DNA from: Streptomyces bluensis
GTDB lineage: Bacteria > Actinomycetota > Actinomycetes > Streptomycetales > Streptomycetaceae
Length of the DNA stretch: 64,000 bases
Assembly (NCBI RefSeq): GCF_014650715.1
Contig: NZ_BMVM01000012.1
Coordinates: 124,001-188,000 of the forward strand
Direction: 5' to 3'
In this document: in pieces, positions 44,000 through 52,638 of the stretch
Position numbering within the stretch: the first letter of the stretch is position 1
Layout of the letters: every line of letters starts with the position of its first letter
Notes under the pieces: generated by a model
Seen by the model: the letters and a program-made list of their open reading frames with translations, nothing else
The model's database searches: none
What the model was told of the DNA's origin: nothing
Position numbers and translations under genes: made by a program

Positions 44000-45165
44000 T
44001 AACGCTCTGGACCCCGCTTGAAGATGCCATCCATGACCACGGCACCGGTCTGGATCACGGGCCGGATCTGCTTCCGGTAGACCTCCTCGGTCACGGCCGT
44101 GCCGGAGTGTCCGACGAGACGAGAGATCTCCTCCAGGGGGACGCCACGGTCGGAGAGCAGGGACACGAAGCTGTGCCGGAGCTCCCGAGGAGTCCACTCG
44201 TCGGCGTCGAGTCCCTCGACGTCTTTGAGCGCCTGGCGGAAGGCCCGCCGCACGTTGGGAGCATCGAGCGGCTTGCCCACGGCCGAGGAGAACACGAGCC
44301 CGTGTTCCTCCCACTTGTCCCCAGCGGCGAGCCGTTCCCAGCCCTGGTCTTCGAATTGCTGCCAGAGGACATCCACGCAACGCGCCGGCAGAGCGAGCGT
44401 TCGCCGGGACTTCCGGGTCTTCGTATCTCCGCCGCGCCGGACCGAGCGCCACACCGCGATGTGCGGAGGCTGCGGCGGGTCGACGTCCGGCCGCCCCTTC
44501 AAGAAGACGTGATCCCAGGTGAGGGCCCGCAGTTCCTCGGTGCGCGCGCCAGTCAGCAGGGCGACGACAATGTACGCGTGCATCGAGGTCCCCTCGGCCG
44601 CGCTGAGTACCGCCTCGGCCTGGGCGAAGGTGAGTGCTTTGGATGGCCGCCCCGCCTGCCCCTGGGGCACTGAGCACAGCTCGACCACGTTGCGCTTCAC
44701 CTTGTCCCGAGCCATGGCCCGCCTGACCGAGCGGTTCAGGCAGGAGTGGATGGCCTGCAGCGTGCGGGTGCTGAGGATCTTGGCCTTGGCAGCCAGCCAG
44801 CGGTCGACGTCTTCCGCGCTGAGGTCGCGGAGCTTCCGGGCGCCCAGAGCTGGGATCACATGGTTCTTGCTCAGGATGGTGCAGTTCTCGACCGTGCCCT
44901 GGTCACGGCCCGCCAGGCCGTAGGTAAGCCAGTCGTTCACGGCGTCAGCGACCGTGTAGCCCGTGGGCGCGATCGCGAGGCCGTCCTCATGGTCCCGCAG
45001 CACCTCCTTGAGCTTGTTCTTCGCCTCGGTCTTGGTCTTGCCACTCCCCCGCTTGACGATCCGCTTACCGCTCGGATCGAAGCCGAGGTTCGCCGTGGCG
45101 ATCCAACGCTGTCTCTTCTCGTCCCAGTGCAGGCCGCCATCACCGCGACTACGCCGCTTGGTCAT
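43999..45165 (-). CDS. int: Tyrosine recombinase (AICE integrase)
   Basis: 388 residues. An N-terminal arm-binding AP2-like region (GDGGLHWDEKRQRWIATANLG), a core-binding SAM-like domain and a catalytic domain with Arg in LTGARTEELR (about 207), HxxR-type box RELRHSF (about 327), His in RLVGHSGTAV and the nucleophile Tyr in EEVYRKQ (about 363). It catalyses site-specific integration into tRNA-Pro. GAGG precedes the ATG; the stop of xis overlaps its start (TGATG). Confidence 0.97.
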   Translation of the reverse strand: MTKRRSRGDGGLHWDEKRQRWIATANLGFDPSGKRIVKRGSGKTKTEAKNKLKEVLRDHEDGLAIAPTGYTVADAVNDWLTYGLAGRDQGTVENCTILSKNHVIPALGARKLRDLSAEDVDRWLAAKAKILSTRTLQAIHSCLNRSVRRAMARDKVKRNVVELCSVPQGQAGRPSKALTFAQAEAVLSAAEGTSMHAYIVVALLTGARTEELRALTWDHVFLKGRPDVDPPQPPHIAVWRSVRRGGDTKTRKSRRTLALPARCVDVLWQQFEDQGWERLAAGDKWEEHGLVFSSAVGKPLDAPNVRRAFRQALKDVEGLDADEWTPRELRHSFVSLLSDRGVPLEEISRLVGHSGTAVTEEVYRKQIRPVIQTGAVVMDGIFKRGPER

Positions 45166-45353
45166 CAGGCAGCCTCGCTCATCTGGTTCTCGATGAAGTC
45201 GCGTACGGCGTCATCAGGGATCCGGCGGCAACCATCGACTTTGAGGGAAGCCAGGCGGCGCGTGCGGATCAGGTCATAGACCTTGGAGCGTCCGACCTTG
45301 AGCCGTGCCATGACCTCCGGCACAGTGAGCAACTCAGAGGCGGCGGTGTTCAT
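45165..45353 (-). CDS. xis: Excisionase-type helix-turn-helix protein
   Basis: 62 residues, a MerR-like winged helix of the excisionase family (LLTVPEVMARLKVGRSKVYDLIRTRRL). It directs Int towards excision. AAGGAG precedes the ATG, and it overlaps the rep stop by four bases and the int start by one, so rep-xis-int is a single coupled operon as in pSAM2. Confidence 0.95.
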   Translation of the reverse strand: MNTAASELLTVPEVMARLKVGRSKVYDLIRTRRLASLKVDGCRRIPDDAVRDFIENQMSEAA

Positions 45354-46693
45354 GCGGCGGCTCCTTCCAAGTCGGTGTGGTCTCGCCCGGCTTCGCGGGC
45401 GGCCTCTCGGCTGAGTCGGCTATCACCGTGGACGCTGGCGGCAAGCCAGGCTTCGGCGTTGGACAGGCCGGTTCCGGCGAAGACCCAGTGGGCGAGGACG
45501 AGGGTTGTTTCGCCGTCCTGCGGGGCAACGGGAGCCGCTTGGGCGCGGCGCCATTCGGCGCGGGCGTCGCGGAGGGCACCGAGGGTGGTGGAGTAGCGGC
45601 GGGACTTGGTGGAGAAGTGGCCGCGGAAGCCGAGCATGTGGGCCCAGGCGCGTAGGCGGAGGTCTGCCAGCTCCGGGCGTGCGCCGAGGGTCCAGGCCGT
45701 GCGGATCATGCGGCGGGCGTGGTCGGTGATCCGGGCCTGTGCCAGCTCGGCGAGGAAGCGGATGGGACGGTCGAGGGTGCCGGTCGCGGTCTCGGCGCCT
45801 TTCGTGGCGTACTTGGCGATGTACGCGGCTACGGCGCGTTCGGTCAGCTCCTGGCCGTCGTCGAAGTCAGCGGAGCGGATTGTGCGGATGTCGAGTTGGC
45901 GGCCGAAGGTGAAGGTGTGGGCTCGGCCATCGATCTGCGGGCCGTTGACGCGTGCGGCGGTGGTGGCTGCTCGGATGGCGTGGGTAAGCAGCTCGGCCGT
46001 GGCCCAGGCTGGAGGGGACGTGTCGCCGCCTTCCGGGCCGTCGAGGCGGATGACCGCGTGGAAGTGGACGGCGCCACGCTTTTGGTACTCGGCGACCTTG
46101 GCGAAGGAGATGCGCGCGTGGTCGCGGAAGGCGCGTTGGGTGAGTCCGCCGCGCTTAGCGACCTCACGACGCAGGTAGATGGAGAACCGGCGCCAGAGGG
46201 CTCCTGCGTGGGCGTTCCAGAGCACGGCCGCTTCGTAGTCGTACGTCTCAGGGTCGATGGGTGTGCCGAGAGCGGGGTCTGTCTCGTCGTGGCGGGTGCC
46301 GCAGCGGCAGGCCCGGCCGCTGGAGGGCCGGTTGTGGACCGGGCCGAAGCTCGGGGCGGTGAAGGTGGCGAAGACGCGCGGGTGCGTGGCGACCTGTTCG
46401 GGGGTGCCCTTGCCGCCGCGTAGCCCGGCGGTGATCAGCTGGTAGGTGTCGCGGCGGTAGATCTCAGCGCAGGCCGCACAACGGGTTGCACGCCGGTTGT
46501 TGCAGCGGACGAGGAGGTTCCCGGCGGGGAGGGTGGTCGAGTCCAGGTGGTTGAGGACGCGGCCGATCTCGCCGGTTGTCTGGTTGACCTCGTACTCGGT
46601 GCGGTGGCCGTCGAGGCGGATGGGGTGGGTGCAGCCACCCAGGCCGGACAGCTGCCGGGCCAGCTCGGGCATGGTGCCCAGGGAGGCCAGCAT
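45350..46693 (-). CDS. repSA: RepSA-family rolling-circle replication initiator
   Basis: 447 residues. A Cys cluster near residues 68-78 (CNNRRATRCAACAEIY) and CRCG (about 130) precede an HUH motif (AVHFHAVIRL, about residue 210) and a two-Tyr catalytic helix (AAYIAKYATKG, about 290), the layout of the RepSA initiator of pSAM2, which nicks the double-strand origin after excision. Operon with xis and int. No strong Shine-Dalgarno; ATG start as the longest frame, with an ATG at codon 8 as an alternative. Confidence 0.93.
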   Translation of the reverse strand: MLASLGTMPELARQLSGLGGCTHPIRLDGHRTEYEVNQTTGEIGRVLNHLDSTTLPAGNLLVRCNNRRATRCAACAEIYRRDTYQLITAGLRGGKGTPEQVATHPRVFATFTAPSFGPVHNRPSSGRACRCGTRHDETDPALGTPIDPETYDYEAAVLWNAHAGALWRRFSIYLRREVAKRGGLTQRAFRDHARISFAKVAEYQKRGAVHFHAVIRLDGPEGGDTSPPAWATAELLTHAIRAATTAARVNGPQIDGRAHTFTFGRQLDIRTIRSADFDDGQELTERAVAAYIAKYATKGAETATGTLDRPIRFLAELAQARITDHARRMIRTAWTLGARPELADLRLRAWAHMLGFRGHFSTKSRRYSTTLGALRDARAEWRRAQAAPVAPQDGETTLVLAHWVFAGTGLSNAEAWLAASVHGDSRLSREAAREAGRDHTDLEGAAA

Positions 46694-46824
46694 GGAGAGT
46701 TCCGCCAGCGGGGGCGGAGTCTGCCGGGTGATGATGGGACTTCCTTTCGGCTGTGTCAGCGGTTGGGAGGGACGGCCCCGGGGCGGCGGGATGCTTGGCG
46801 GCTTGTTGCCGCCCCGGCGGCCGG

Positions 46825-47088
46825 TCAGCGCCTGTTGGCGCCTGTGACGAGGGAGCGCAGGACGACGGCGGCGATGGCCACGGAGATGGCTGAGAGGGCG
46901 ACGGCGGCCAGGAGCGCGGTGAGCACGACGCCGACGACGACCACGGCGGCGACCGCGCTGACGCCGACCCCCACGTACGGGGCGGCTGGGCGGCCGGCGG
47001 AGTGAGCGGGCGCCGGGGCGTGGTCCTGCGGGATGTGCGTGGTGATGCTCGGGACGTGCGGGGTGTCGGGCAGCTTGGGGCGGAACAT
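46825..47088 (-). CDS. Small two-helix membrane protein, spread-type
   Basis: 87 residues: a polar N-terminus of about 40 residues and a long hydrophobic hairpin (VGVSAVAAVVVVGVVLTALL and following). Position between rep and tra in an AICE suggests a Spd protein, which helps plasmid spread between hyphal compartments; that role is inferred from context. AAGGAG precedes the ATG. Confidence 0.75.
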   Translation of the reverse strand: MFRPKLPDTPHVPSITTHIPQDHAPAPAHSAGRPAAPYVGVGVSAVAAVVVVGVVLTALLAAVALSAISVAIAAVVLRSLVTGANRR

Positions 47089-47115
47089 CGTGGGACTCCT
47101 TGTCGGTCGGGACGG

Positions 47116-47310
47116 TCAGTCGTGGTTGCCGTTGACGATGTCGACGCCGGAGCGGGTGCCGGACTCGATGGCCGGGGCGAGGAAGGTCTGGGAGAGCCAG
47201 AAACCGAACAGGGCGATCACGGCGGCGACCCAGAGGCGGATGCCGAGGAACTTGATCGCGGCCCAGGCGACGATGCCCAGGACGAAGACGAGCGGCAGTG
47301 AGACAGTCAC
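47116..47310 (-). CDS. Small membrane protein, spread-type
   Basis: 64 residues with two membrane segments (LPLVFVLGIVAWAAIKFLG and LWVAAVIALFGFWLSQTF) and a short polar tail. GTG start after GAGGAGAA. Same inferred Spd role as the previous gene; the 27-base gap suggests one transcript. Confidence 0.75.
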   Translation of the reverse strand: MTVSLPLVFVLGIVAWAAIKFLGIRLWVAAVIALFGFWLSQTFLAPAIESGTRSGVDIVNGNHD

Positions 47311-47335
47311 GGGGTTCTCCTCAGCAGATCGGGGG

Positions 47336-47527
47336 TCAGCGGACGGAGCAGCGGTGAGCTCGGGCGGCCAGCTCGGCGGCGGCGCGGCTGTCGTAATCGG
47401 CGGAGAAGCCGCAGCGCGGTGCAGTGCAGGCGGCGGTGTGCTTCTCGCGGCCCCGGCCGTCGTAGTAGGTGGCGACCTGTACGGGGCCGATGCGGACGAC
47501 GCGGCGGAAGCGGCGGTTGGCGGGCAT
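47336..47527 (-). CDS. Mobile-element transfer protein-like small protein
   Basis: 63 residues, basic, with a CxxxxC pair (CTAPRCG) and a distal Cys and His that could bind zinc. The start MPANRRFRRVVRIGPVQV is the form commonly annotated as mobile element transfer protein in AICEs. AAAAGGAG precedes the ATG, which overlaps the upstream stop (TGATG). Confidence 0.8.
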   Translation of the reverse strand: MPANRRFRRVVRIGPVQVATYYDGRGREKHTAACTAPRCGFSADYDSRAAAELAARAHRCSVR

Positions 47528-47718
47528 CAGGGGGTCTCCTTTTCGGTTTCGCCGGTGAAGTCGGTGACGTGGTCGGCCAGCCAGCGCAAGATCTCGTCGC
47601 CCTCGTAGCTGTCGGCGGTGAGGATCACCGGCTCTGCGATCAGCACTGCTTCGGTGAGTCGGTTCTGGCGGGTCAGCTCGGCGGCGCGCTTGAGCGCGCG
47701 GAGCGTGGACGGACGCAA
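47527..47718 (-). CDS. Hypothetical AICE small protein
   Basis: 63 residues, helical and acidic (TRQNRLTEAVLIAEPVILTADSY). Likely TTG start with GGAGGA ten bases upstream. No recognised domain. Coupled to the next gene, so part of the transfer/spread cluster. Confidence 0.65.
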   Translation of the reverse strand: MRPSTLRALKRAAELTRQNRLTEAVLIAEPVILTADSYEGDEILRWLADHVTDFTGETEKETP

Positions 47719-47737
47719 GGGGGAAAGTCCTCCGGGG

Positions 47738-48394
47738 TCAGGTGAGTTGGGTGGCGATGGCTTCGGCGAGCGGCATCGGGACGCCGAGCCGGGCGCGAAG
47801 GGTCGAGGTGTCGATGTCCGTGCCGGTCCGGGCGCGGTGCTCGTCGGCGACCTTCCGGGCGTGGGCGACGAGGGCAGGCGGTACGGGTGGCGGTGAGGGC
47901 GGAGCCGACTCCGGCTCGATGGCAGGGAGTTCGGCCGCCGTTGAGGGCCGCTCGACTTCTGCGGTGGTGGGATCGGGGACTGTGGCCGTCGAGGGCGGTG
48001 CGGGTGCCGTCACCGGAGCCTCGCTCGGCTTCGCTGATCCGTGGGCAAGGAGCGTGCCGCCCAGGAAGGCAACCGCGGGCCAGCCCGCGACGAGGATGCG
48101 CAGCCAGGCCGGTACGTCGTCCAGGTCGAGCAGTCCGGCGGTGGCGACGTTGGCCCCGAGGGACGCGGCCAGCGCGACGAGGAACCAGCACCAGCCAGCC
48201 GCTTTCGCCTCCCCCGAACGCAGCCGCCTCCAGGCCGCCACCATCAGCAGGTCGACGGAGACCGGATAGGCCCACGCCTTCCAGCCGTCCTGTCCAGCGG
48301 CCGAGGCCAGGTCGTGCAGGTGGGCGAAGGACAGCGCGGCGGCGATCAGTGCTTGAACGAGCACGGCGTCAACGCGGACGGGCAGGGCACGCAC
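47738..48394 (-). CDS. DUF2637 membrane protein (SpdB-like)
   Basis: 218 residues. Four membrane segments in the first 120 residues (VLVQALIAAALSFAHLHDLA, WAYPVSVDLLMVAAW, WCWFLVALAASLGANVATAG, LRILVAGWPAVAFLGGTLLA), a Pro/Thr/Glu-rich linker and a small C-terminal helical domain. DUF2637 proteins are standard neighbours of tra in Streptomyces conjugative elements. The GTG after AAGGAG is preferred to the upstream ATG. Confidence 0.85.
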   Translation of the reverse strand: MRALPVRVDAVLVQALIAAALSFAHLHDLASAAGQDGWKAWAYPVSVDLLMVAAWRRLRSGEAKAAGWCWFLVALAASLGANVATAGLLDLDDVPAWLRILVAGWPAVAFLGGTLLAHGSAKPSEAPVTAPAPPSTATVPDPTTAEVERPSTAAELPAIEPESAPPSPPPVPPALVAHARKVADEHRARTGTDIDTSTLRARLGVPMPLAEAIATQLT

Positions 48395-48476
48395 GGCGCG
48401 ACTCCTTCCGGTTCCAGGCATGGGTGGGGTAGGGACGTGGCGCGGGACGGCCGCGCCGACCGTTGGAGCGATGCGG

Positions 48477-49850
48477 TTACTCGGTGACCGTCTCAGGAGC
48501 GGCCACGGGCCCGGAGTCCTTCACCGGCACGGGCGGGACGTACGGGTGGAAGGGCGTGAGCGCCGGTACGTCCGGGGCGAGGTGCGCCGTGTCGCGGCAT
48601 GTGGCCGCAGCGTCGGCGAGGGACAGGTACGGGGTTCGGATGCGGGACCAGCCTCCGGAGGTGTCGCCGACGACGGCGAGGCCGGGCAGTTCGGCGGCGA
48701 TGGCGCAGGCTGCCCAGACCGCTTCGGGGGCGATGTCGCCGAGTGCCATTTTGGCGGAGGCTTCGTCGTTGACGCGGTGGCAGACCCGCCCGGTCAACTG
48801 AGCACGGAGCATGGTCGCTCCCTTGCCCAGCTCGGCGCCGAAGCGCTGCCCGCAGACCTCCAGGTAGATGCCGGCCGCTCGGCCGAGTTGGGCGAGCCGG
48901 ATGAGCTGGGTGACCATCTCGTCCCGCCGTTCTTCCTCCTTCCTCGTGGCGACGAGGAAGAGTTCGGCCACCTCGTCGACGAACAGCACGATGGGCGCTG
49001 GGCGTTCACCCTCGGGCAGGCCCCAGATGTCCGAGGTGATCTCCTCATCCGGGGTGCCGGGTGCGATGCCCTGTCGGGCCTTGATCAGGTCGTATCGGTC
49101 CTCCATTTCCTTGACCAGCACGGGCAGCAGCTCGGCCGCCTGCTCCGGATCGGTGGCCAGCGCGGAAAGCCGGGGCGCAAACGGTGCCAGCTCCACCCCG
49201 CGCTTGCAGTCGATCCCCACCAGGACCACCGGCTGAGCGGCCAGCCCGGCAAGCAGGTTCCGCAGGAACATGGACTTGCCCGACAGCGTGGCGCCGAGCA
49301 CGAGTTCGTGGGGAACGGCCTGGTAGTCCCGTACGAAGGCGGTCGCGTCCTCCCGCAGAGCCACCGGCACCTGAAGCGGACCAGCATCGGTCCGGCGGGG
49401 CATCCGCACCTTCCGCAGGACATCGAAGCCGACCAGCCGCAATTCCACGACTCCGGGCTTCACATCCCGTACGTACACAGCGTGAACACCCCAGGCGTGC
49501 CGCAGCCGTTCGGCCGAGGCCGCCACGTCCGCAGGTTCCTGCCCCGGAGCCAGCCGCAGCCGGAGCCGCAGACCGGTCGAGGTGGGCCGGATCATGCCCC
49601 GGCGCGGGGGAACCGGCCGGACCTCACGGCGAGTGGTCGCCCTCACGGCCAGTGCCCGCCACCGGGACGGCTCGACCGTCAGGCCGCACGCGTCCATGGT
49701 CGAGGAGTACGAGGCCAGCAGCCGGGCCACCGAGACCGGCAGCCCGACCGTGGACCAGTAGGCCGCCGGGTGAGCGTGCCGGACGTAGGCCGCGCCGCCT
49801 ATCGCAGCGAGCGACCCGCCCAGCTCGGCCCACGTCACCAGGTCGGTCAC
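48477..49850 (-). CDS. FtsK/SpoIIIE-family conjugative DNA translocase
   Basis: 457 residues, Tra protein of the AICE (TraSA type). A short N-terminal hydrophobic part, then a FtsK-like motor with Walker A GATLSGKS (about residue 186) and Walker B IVLFVDEVAEL (about 288). Such proteins form a hexameric pore and move double-stranded DNA between mycelia without a relaxase. The GTG start giving VTDLVTWAELGG lies 5 bases after the preceding stop; no strong ribosome-binding site, so coupling is likely. Confidence 0.92.
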   Translation of the reverse strand: MTDLVTWAELGGSLAAIGGAAYVRHAHPAAYWSTVGLPVSVARLLASYSSTMDACGLTVEPSRWRALAVRATTRREVRPVPPRRGMIRPTSTGLRLRLRLAPGQEPADVAASAERLRHAWGVHAVYVRDVKPGVVELRLVGFDVLRKVRMPRRTDAGPLQVPVALREDATAFVRDYQAVPHELVLGATLSGKSMFLRNLLAGLAAQPVVLVGIDCKRGVELAPFAPRLSALATDPEQAAELLPVLVKEMEDRYDLIKARQGIAPGTPDEEITSDIWGLPEGERPAPIVLFVDEVAELFLVATRKEEERRDEMVTQLIRLAQLGRAAGIYLEVCGQRFGAELGKGATMLRAQLTGRVCHRVNDEASAKMALGDIAPEAVWAACAIAAELPGLAVVGDTSGGWSRIRTPYLSLADAAATCRDTAHLAPDVPALTPFHPYVPPVPVKDSGPVAAPETVTE

Positions 49851-49855
49851 AGCGA

Positions 49856-50206
49856 TCAGCCCGCCTGAGCCATCGGGAAGGCGCCCGGAGCCACGGCGGT
49901 GGCCCGGTAGGCGATGCCGTGCCGCTGCTGGCCGTTGAACACGCTCTCCCAAGGCCGCGCCACCAGCCCCGGAAGCGCGACCGGAGCTCCGAGCGTCAGT
50001 CCCTCGGAGACACCGCTCTCAGGAACCGTGACCTTGATCAGCGACGACTCCCCCTCCTCGATGTAGACGACACCGATCGTCATCAGTGCCTCGCCGCTCA
50101 CCGCATCCTTCGCGATCTCACCGGTCTGCCGGTCGCGCACCTTCGGCGCCGGAGCCTCGGTGAGCAAGATCGTGGCGGTCGAGGCGTCAATGCGGATCAC
50201 ACGCAC
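49856..50206 (-). CDS. SCO3933-family regulatory protein
   Basis: 116 residues. Start VRVIRIDASTATILLTEAPAP and the conserved middle (VRDRQTGEIAKDAVSGEALM) are those of the SCO3933 family found directly upstream of tra in AICEs. Function is not established. GTG start fixed by AAGGAG. Its upstream region carries two operators for the neighbouring GntR protein, which would put the tra operon under that repressor. Confidence 0.85.
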   Translation of the reverse strand: MRVIRIDASTATILLTEAPAPKVRDRQTGEIAKDAVSGEALMTIGVVYIEEGESSLIKVTVPESGVSEGLTLGAPVALPGLVARPWESVFNGQQRHGIAYRATAVAPGAFPMAQAG

Positions 50207-50244
50207 AGAGATTTCTCCTTCTGAGTCGACCAACTCGCCATCCT

Positions 50245-50265
50245 GACAAGTTGACTTAGCAAGTC
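50245..50265. promoter_or_regulatory. Operator-like site 1 (TTGACTT family)
   Basis: 21-base element containing AGTTGACTTAGCAAGT. It differs from the next site at 4 of 21 positions and lies in the promoter region of the tra operon. Confidence 0.65.
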
Positions 50266-50278
50266 CGAAGCTAGAGAT

Positions 50279-50299
50279 GACAGGTTGACTTGTCAAGTG
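50279..50299. promoter_or_regulatory. Operator-like site 2 (TTGACTT family)
   Basis: 21-base element containing GGTTGACTTGTCAAGT, including the dyad ACTTG-T-CAAGT. 34 bases from site 1, between the SCO3933-like start and the end of the GntR gene. Confidence 0.65.
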
Positions 50300-50330
50300 A
50301 AGTTGGAGGCGAACTCGCCCGCGCCAGGCG

Positions 50331-51059
50331 TCAGTTCAAGCGGTAGGTGTCTTCGAGTTCCTGCCGATCGGCAGGAAGCAGCACGTCAGAGACTTGCAAC
50401 GCCTGTCCGGAGGCATCGCACGCGATGATCAGAACGCTGAGCACAGGCACGCCATCCGGCAAGCCGAGCAGTTCAGCTTCACCGCTGTCAGGCAGTCGAG
50501 CCGAGACTCGTTCCGTCACATGGTCGAAGCGGACCTTCTTCCGAGCCTCCACGTGCTCACGCGAACCGCCGCTCAGCAGCCCGGAGCTCGCCAGCTCGGT
50601 TCCTTCGACGAGGCCGGCGGGGAAGTACGACGAGACCAGCTCGACCGCTTCACCGTCCTCCTCCACCAGAAAGCGACGCATGAGGACCTTGGCCCGCTTC
50701 GGCAGCCCGAGCGCGGAGGCGAGCCGCGCCGGAACAGGGACTTCAGCGACTTCCACCAAGCGCCCCGAGGCCCGCGACTCATCGCGCTCCAGCGCCTCAC
50801 GGCCCCGCCGATCCCGCTGCTCAATAACCTCCGGACGGCCCCGAACGATCGTCCCGTACCCCTGCCGGGACTCCAGCCAGCCATCTCGCTTCAGCAGCTC
50901 CAGCGCCCGAACGACAGTCGGGCGGGACATACCGAAGGCTTGCACCAACTGATTCTCGCTGGGCACCCGCGTACCGGGCGGGTAGGTGCCATCCTCGATG
51001 CGGCGCTGGATCGTCTGCGCGAGGCGCACGTACTTCGGTGCCGCCACTTCATACGCCAT
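50331..51059 (-). CDS. GntR/UTRA-family repressor (KorSA-like)
   Basis: 242 residues. N-terminal GntR winged helix (PPGTRVPSENQLVQAFGMSRPTVVRALELL) and a C-terminal UTRA effector domain. In pSAM2 the GntR protein KorSA represses pra, and so replication and transfer; this protein lies in the equivalent place next to the tra operon. Three related 21-base sites, two in front of the tra operon and one in front of this gene, are its likely operators. Confidence 0.9.
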   Translation of the reverse strand: MAYEVAAPKYVRLAQTIQRRIEDGTYPPGTRVPSENQLVQAFGMSRPTVVRALELLKRDGWLESRQGYGTIVRGRPEVIEQRDRRGREALERDESRASGRLVEVAEVPVPARLASALGLPKRAKVLMRRFLVEEDGEAVELVSSYFPAGLVEGTELASSGLLSGGSREHVEARKKVRFDHVTERVSARLPDSGEAELLGLPDGVPVLSVLIIACDASGQALQVSDVLLPADRQELEDTYRLN

Positions 51060-51075
51060 GAACGCCGCCTGTCGA

Positions 51076-51096
51076 GATTGGCCAAGTCAACTGGTC
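51076..51096. promoter_or_regulatory. Operator-like site 3 (TTGACTT family)
   Basis: Read on the minus strand it is the same 21-base element as sites 1 and 2 (core AGTTGACTTGGC), 17 bases upstream of the GntR start, consistent with autoregulation. Confidence 0.65.
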
Positions 51097-51121
51097 AACC
51101 AGACTAACGACAACACGGCCA

Positions 51122-51586
51122 TCAGAACAGAATCGGCCCGAAGCCCTCGCTGGACGGCCACGCGTCGGCAACGACGAAGGAGACGACCGTTCCGCCGAAG
51201 CGACTGGGACCGGAGTGCCACGACTCGGCGATGGAGTCGACCAGGAGCAGCCCGCGCCCGTGGGCATCGCTGGCCTCCGGCTGCCGCATCCGCACGTTCG
51301 CCGGGAACCCCGGATTGTGCACCTCGACCCGAAGCGAGGTCTCCTCGCGATACCACTCAACGCGCACCACCCAGGTGTCATCCGCCCGCCCGTAGAGAAT
51401 CGCGTTCGTCACCAGCTCCGAGATCATCAACGCACAGTCGTCGATCGAGCAGGCCGGGTTGTACGGGGCGATGAACTTCCGGAACCATCGCCGCGCCCGA
51501 GGCACAGACTCCGCGACGGGATGCAGGGTCATGGCACCCAGGCGCGGTGAGTCCTCGGAGGGAAAACGGTCGATCGTGTACGCCAT
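51122..51586 (-). CDS. RsbW-like ATP-binding protein
   Basis: 154 residues, HATPase_c fold. N-box MISELVTNAILYG and G-box HGRGLLLVDSIAESW are both intact. Such proteins are common beside GntR or XRE regulators in Streptomyces and their partners are unknown; a serine kinase acting on an anti-sigma antagonist is the family precedent. AAGGAG precedes the ATG. It follows the CxxCxGxG protein by 6 bases. Confidence 0.87.
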   Translation of the reverse strand: MAYTIDRFPSEDSPRLGAMTLHPVAESVPRARRWFRKFIAPYNPACSIDDCALMISELVTNAILYGRADDTWVVRVEWYREETSLRVEVHNPGFPANVRMRQPEASDAHGRGLLLVDSIAESWHSGPSRFGGTVVSFVVADAWPSSEGFGPILF

Positions 51587-51592
51587 CCGCGC

Positions 51593-51766
51593 TCACTCCT
51601 TGCCGCTGCCGTCACAGTCGAGGCAGCGCCGTTTCGATGTGGCACGGGCACGGTCATTGGCCGTGGAGAGCGCCAGAGCCGTACGGGAGCCGACGCGCTT
51701 CCAGCCGCGCCCCCGGCAACCCTGGCAAGTTGAACGCGCGCCCTCGTCCGGCCGCTGACTGGTCAC
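51593..51766 (-). CDS. CxxCxGxG mini-protein (zinc-finger-like)
   Basis: 57 residues with two DnaJ-type zinc repeats at the ends, CQGCRGRGWK and CLDCDGSG. Recognised only as a recurrent small AICE protein. The GTG start is fixed by GAAGGGGG seven bases upstream; longer frames are spurious. Operon with the ATP-binding protein. Confidence 0.75.
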   Translation of the reverse strand: MTSQRPDEGARSTCQGCRGRGWKRVGSRTALALSTANDRARATSKRRCLDCDGSGKE

Positions 51767-51786
51767 GCCGTGCCCCCTTCCAATCC

Positions 51787-51828
51787 AAGTGGCCTTAGCC
51801 ACTTCCTGGATAGTAGCATTAGCCACTT
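51787..51828. promoter_or_regulatory. Operators of the AGTGGCTA family
   Basis: An inverted repeat AAGTGGC-CTTA-GCCACTT (51787-51804) and a further TTAGCCACTT half-site (51819-51828) upstream of the mini-protein and ATPase operon. Confidence 0.7.
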
Positions 51829-51875
51829 CGAATGCGCAACCCGTTCGGCGCAGCCGACGGAACGTCACCACACCA

Positions 51876-52616
51876 TCAGGTGAGCGGATAGCCCTGCTCG
51901 AACGCCCAGCGGTGCGGCGGGTACGTGGCTTCGGCGAACTCCAACGGCCTGTCCTGAAGGTCGAAGACGACGTGATGAACAATCAGTACAGCCGAACCGG
52001 ACTCCAACTGGAGGTCAGCAGCCTCCTCGTCGGTGGCACCCCGCGCACACATACGATCTTCCCCGTAACTGCCTTGACGTCCCGTCATGTTCTCGACGTA
52101 CATGAGCGTGCCCTCCTGAATCCGCTCCGGCTCCAGGAGCCTCGGCGCACGCTGACCGACATCCGGAGCGAACCACGAGGTAGACAGCGTGATCGGTCCG
52201 TCCTGGTTGTTCGTCACCCGCCGCCGATGCACGGCCCGACGGTCCTTGACCAGGCCCAGAGCCTCAACAACGTGATCTGGCGCATCCATCCAACCGGCCG
52301 AGGTGATCACCGCGTACTCGCCGGGCGTGTAGATCTTCCCGGTCTGCCGAGCCCGCCCGTACAGCTCACGCGCCCGCCGATTGACCTCCAGGCTCCGCAC
52401 GTACGTGCCCGATCCCTGGCGCTTCTCGACGAGCCCCTGATGGCTCAGCGCCTCCAACGACCGCGCAGCCGTGGGCCGGGACACCTTCCAGTCCGCCGCC
52501 AACTGCCGCTCCGAGGGAACCTCCTCCCCCGGCCGCAGGTCACCCCGAAGAATCTGATCACGGATGTAATGCGCGATCTGGAGATACTTCGGCTGAGCCT
52601 CTTCGATCTGAGGCAT
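51876..52616 (-). CDS. Second GntR/UTRA-family regulator
   Basis: 246 residues: GntR winged helix (RPGEEVPSERQLAADWKVSRPTAARSLEAL) and UTRA domain. It differs clearly from the first GntR protein. AAGGAGGG upstream of the ATG. AGTGGCTA-type dyads occur in front of it and in front of the mini-protein operon, so it probably represses itself, the divergent DUF1152 gene and the ATPase operon. Confidence 0.9.
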   Translation of the reverse strand: MPQIEEAQPKYLQIAHYIRDQILRGDLRPGEEVPSERQLAADWKVSRPTAARSLEALSHQGLVEKRQGSGTYVRSLEVNRRARELYGRARQTGKIYTPGEYAVITSAGWMDAPDHVVEALGLVKDRRAVHRRRVTNNQDGPITLSTSWFAPDVGQRAPRLLEPERIQEGTLMYVENMTGRQGSYGEDRMCARGATDEEAADLQLESGSAVLIVHHVVFDLQDRPLEFAEATYPPHRWAFEQGYPLT

Positions 52617-52638
52617 GTCTCCCCACCCTCCTTGTCCA

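Noticed and set aside
43656..44045. Reading frame across the tRNA encoding AGFEPTTSSSRTKRA
   Set aside because: Well-known artefact of translating a tRNA-Pro gene on the opposite strand; no protein.
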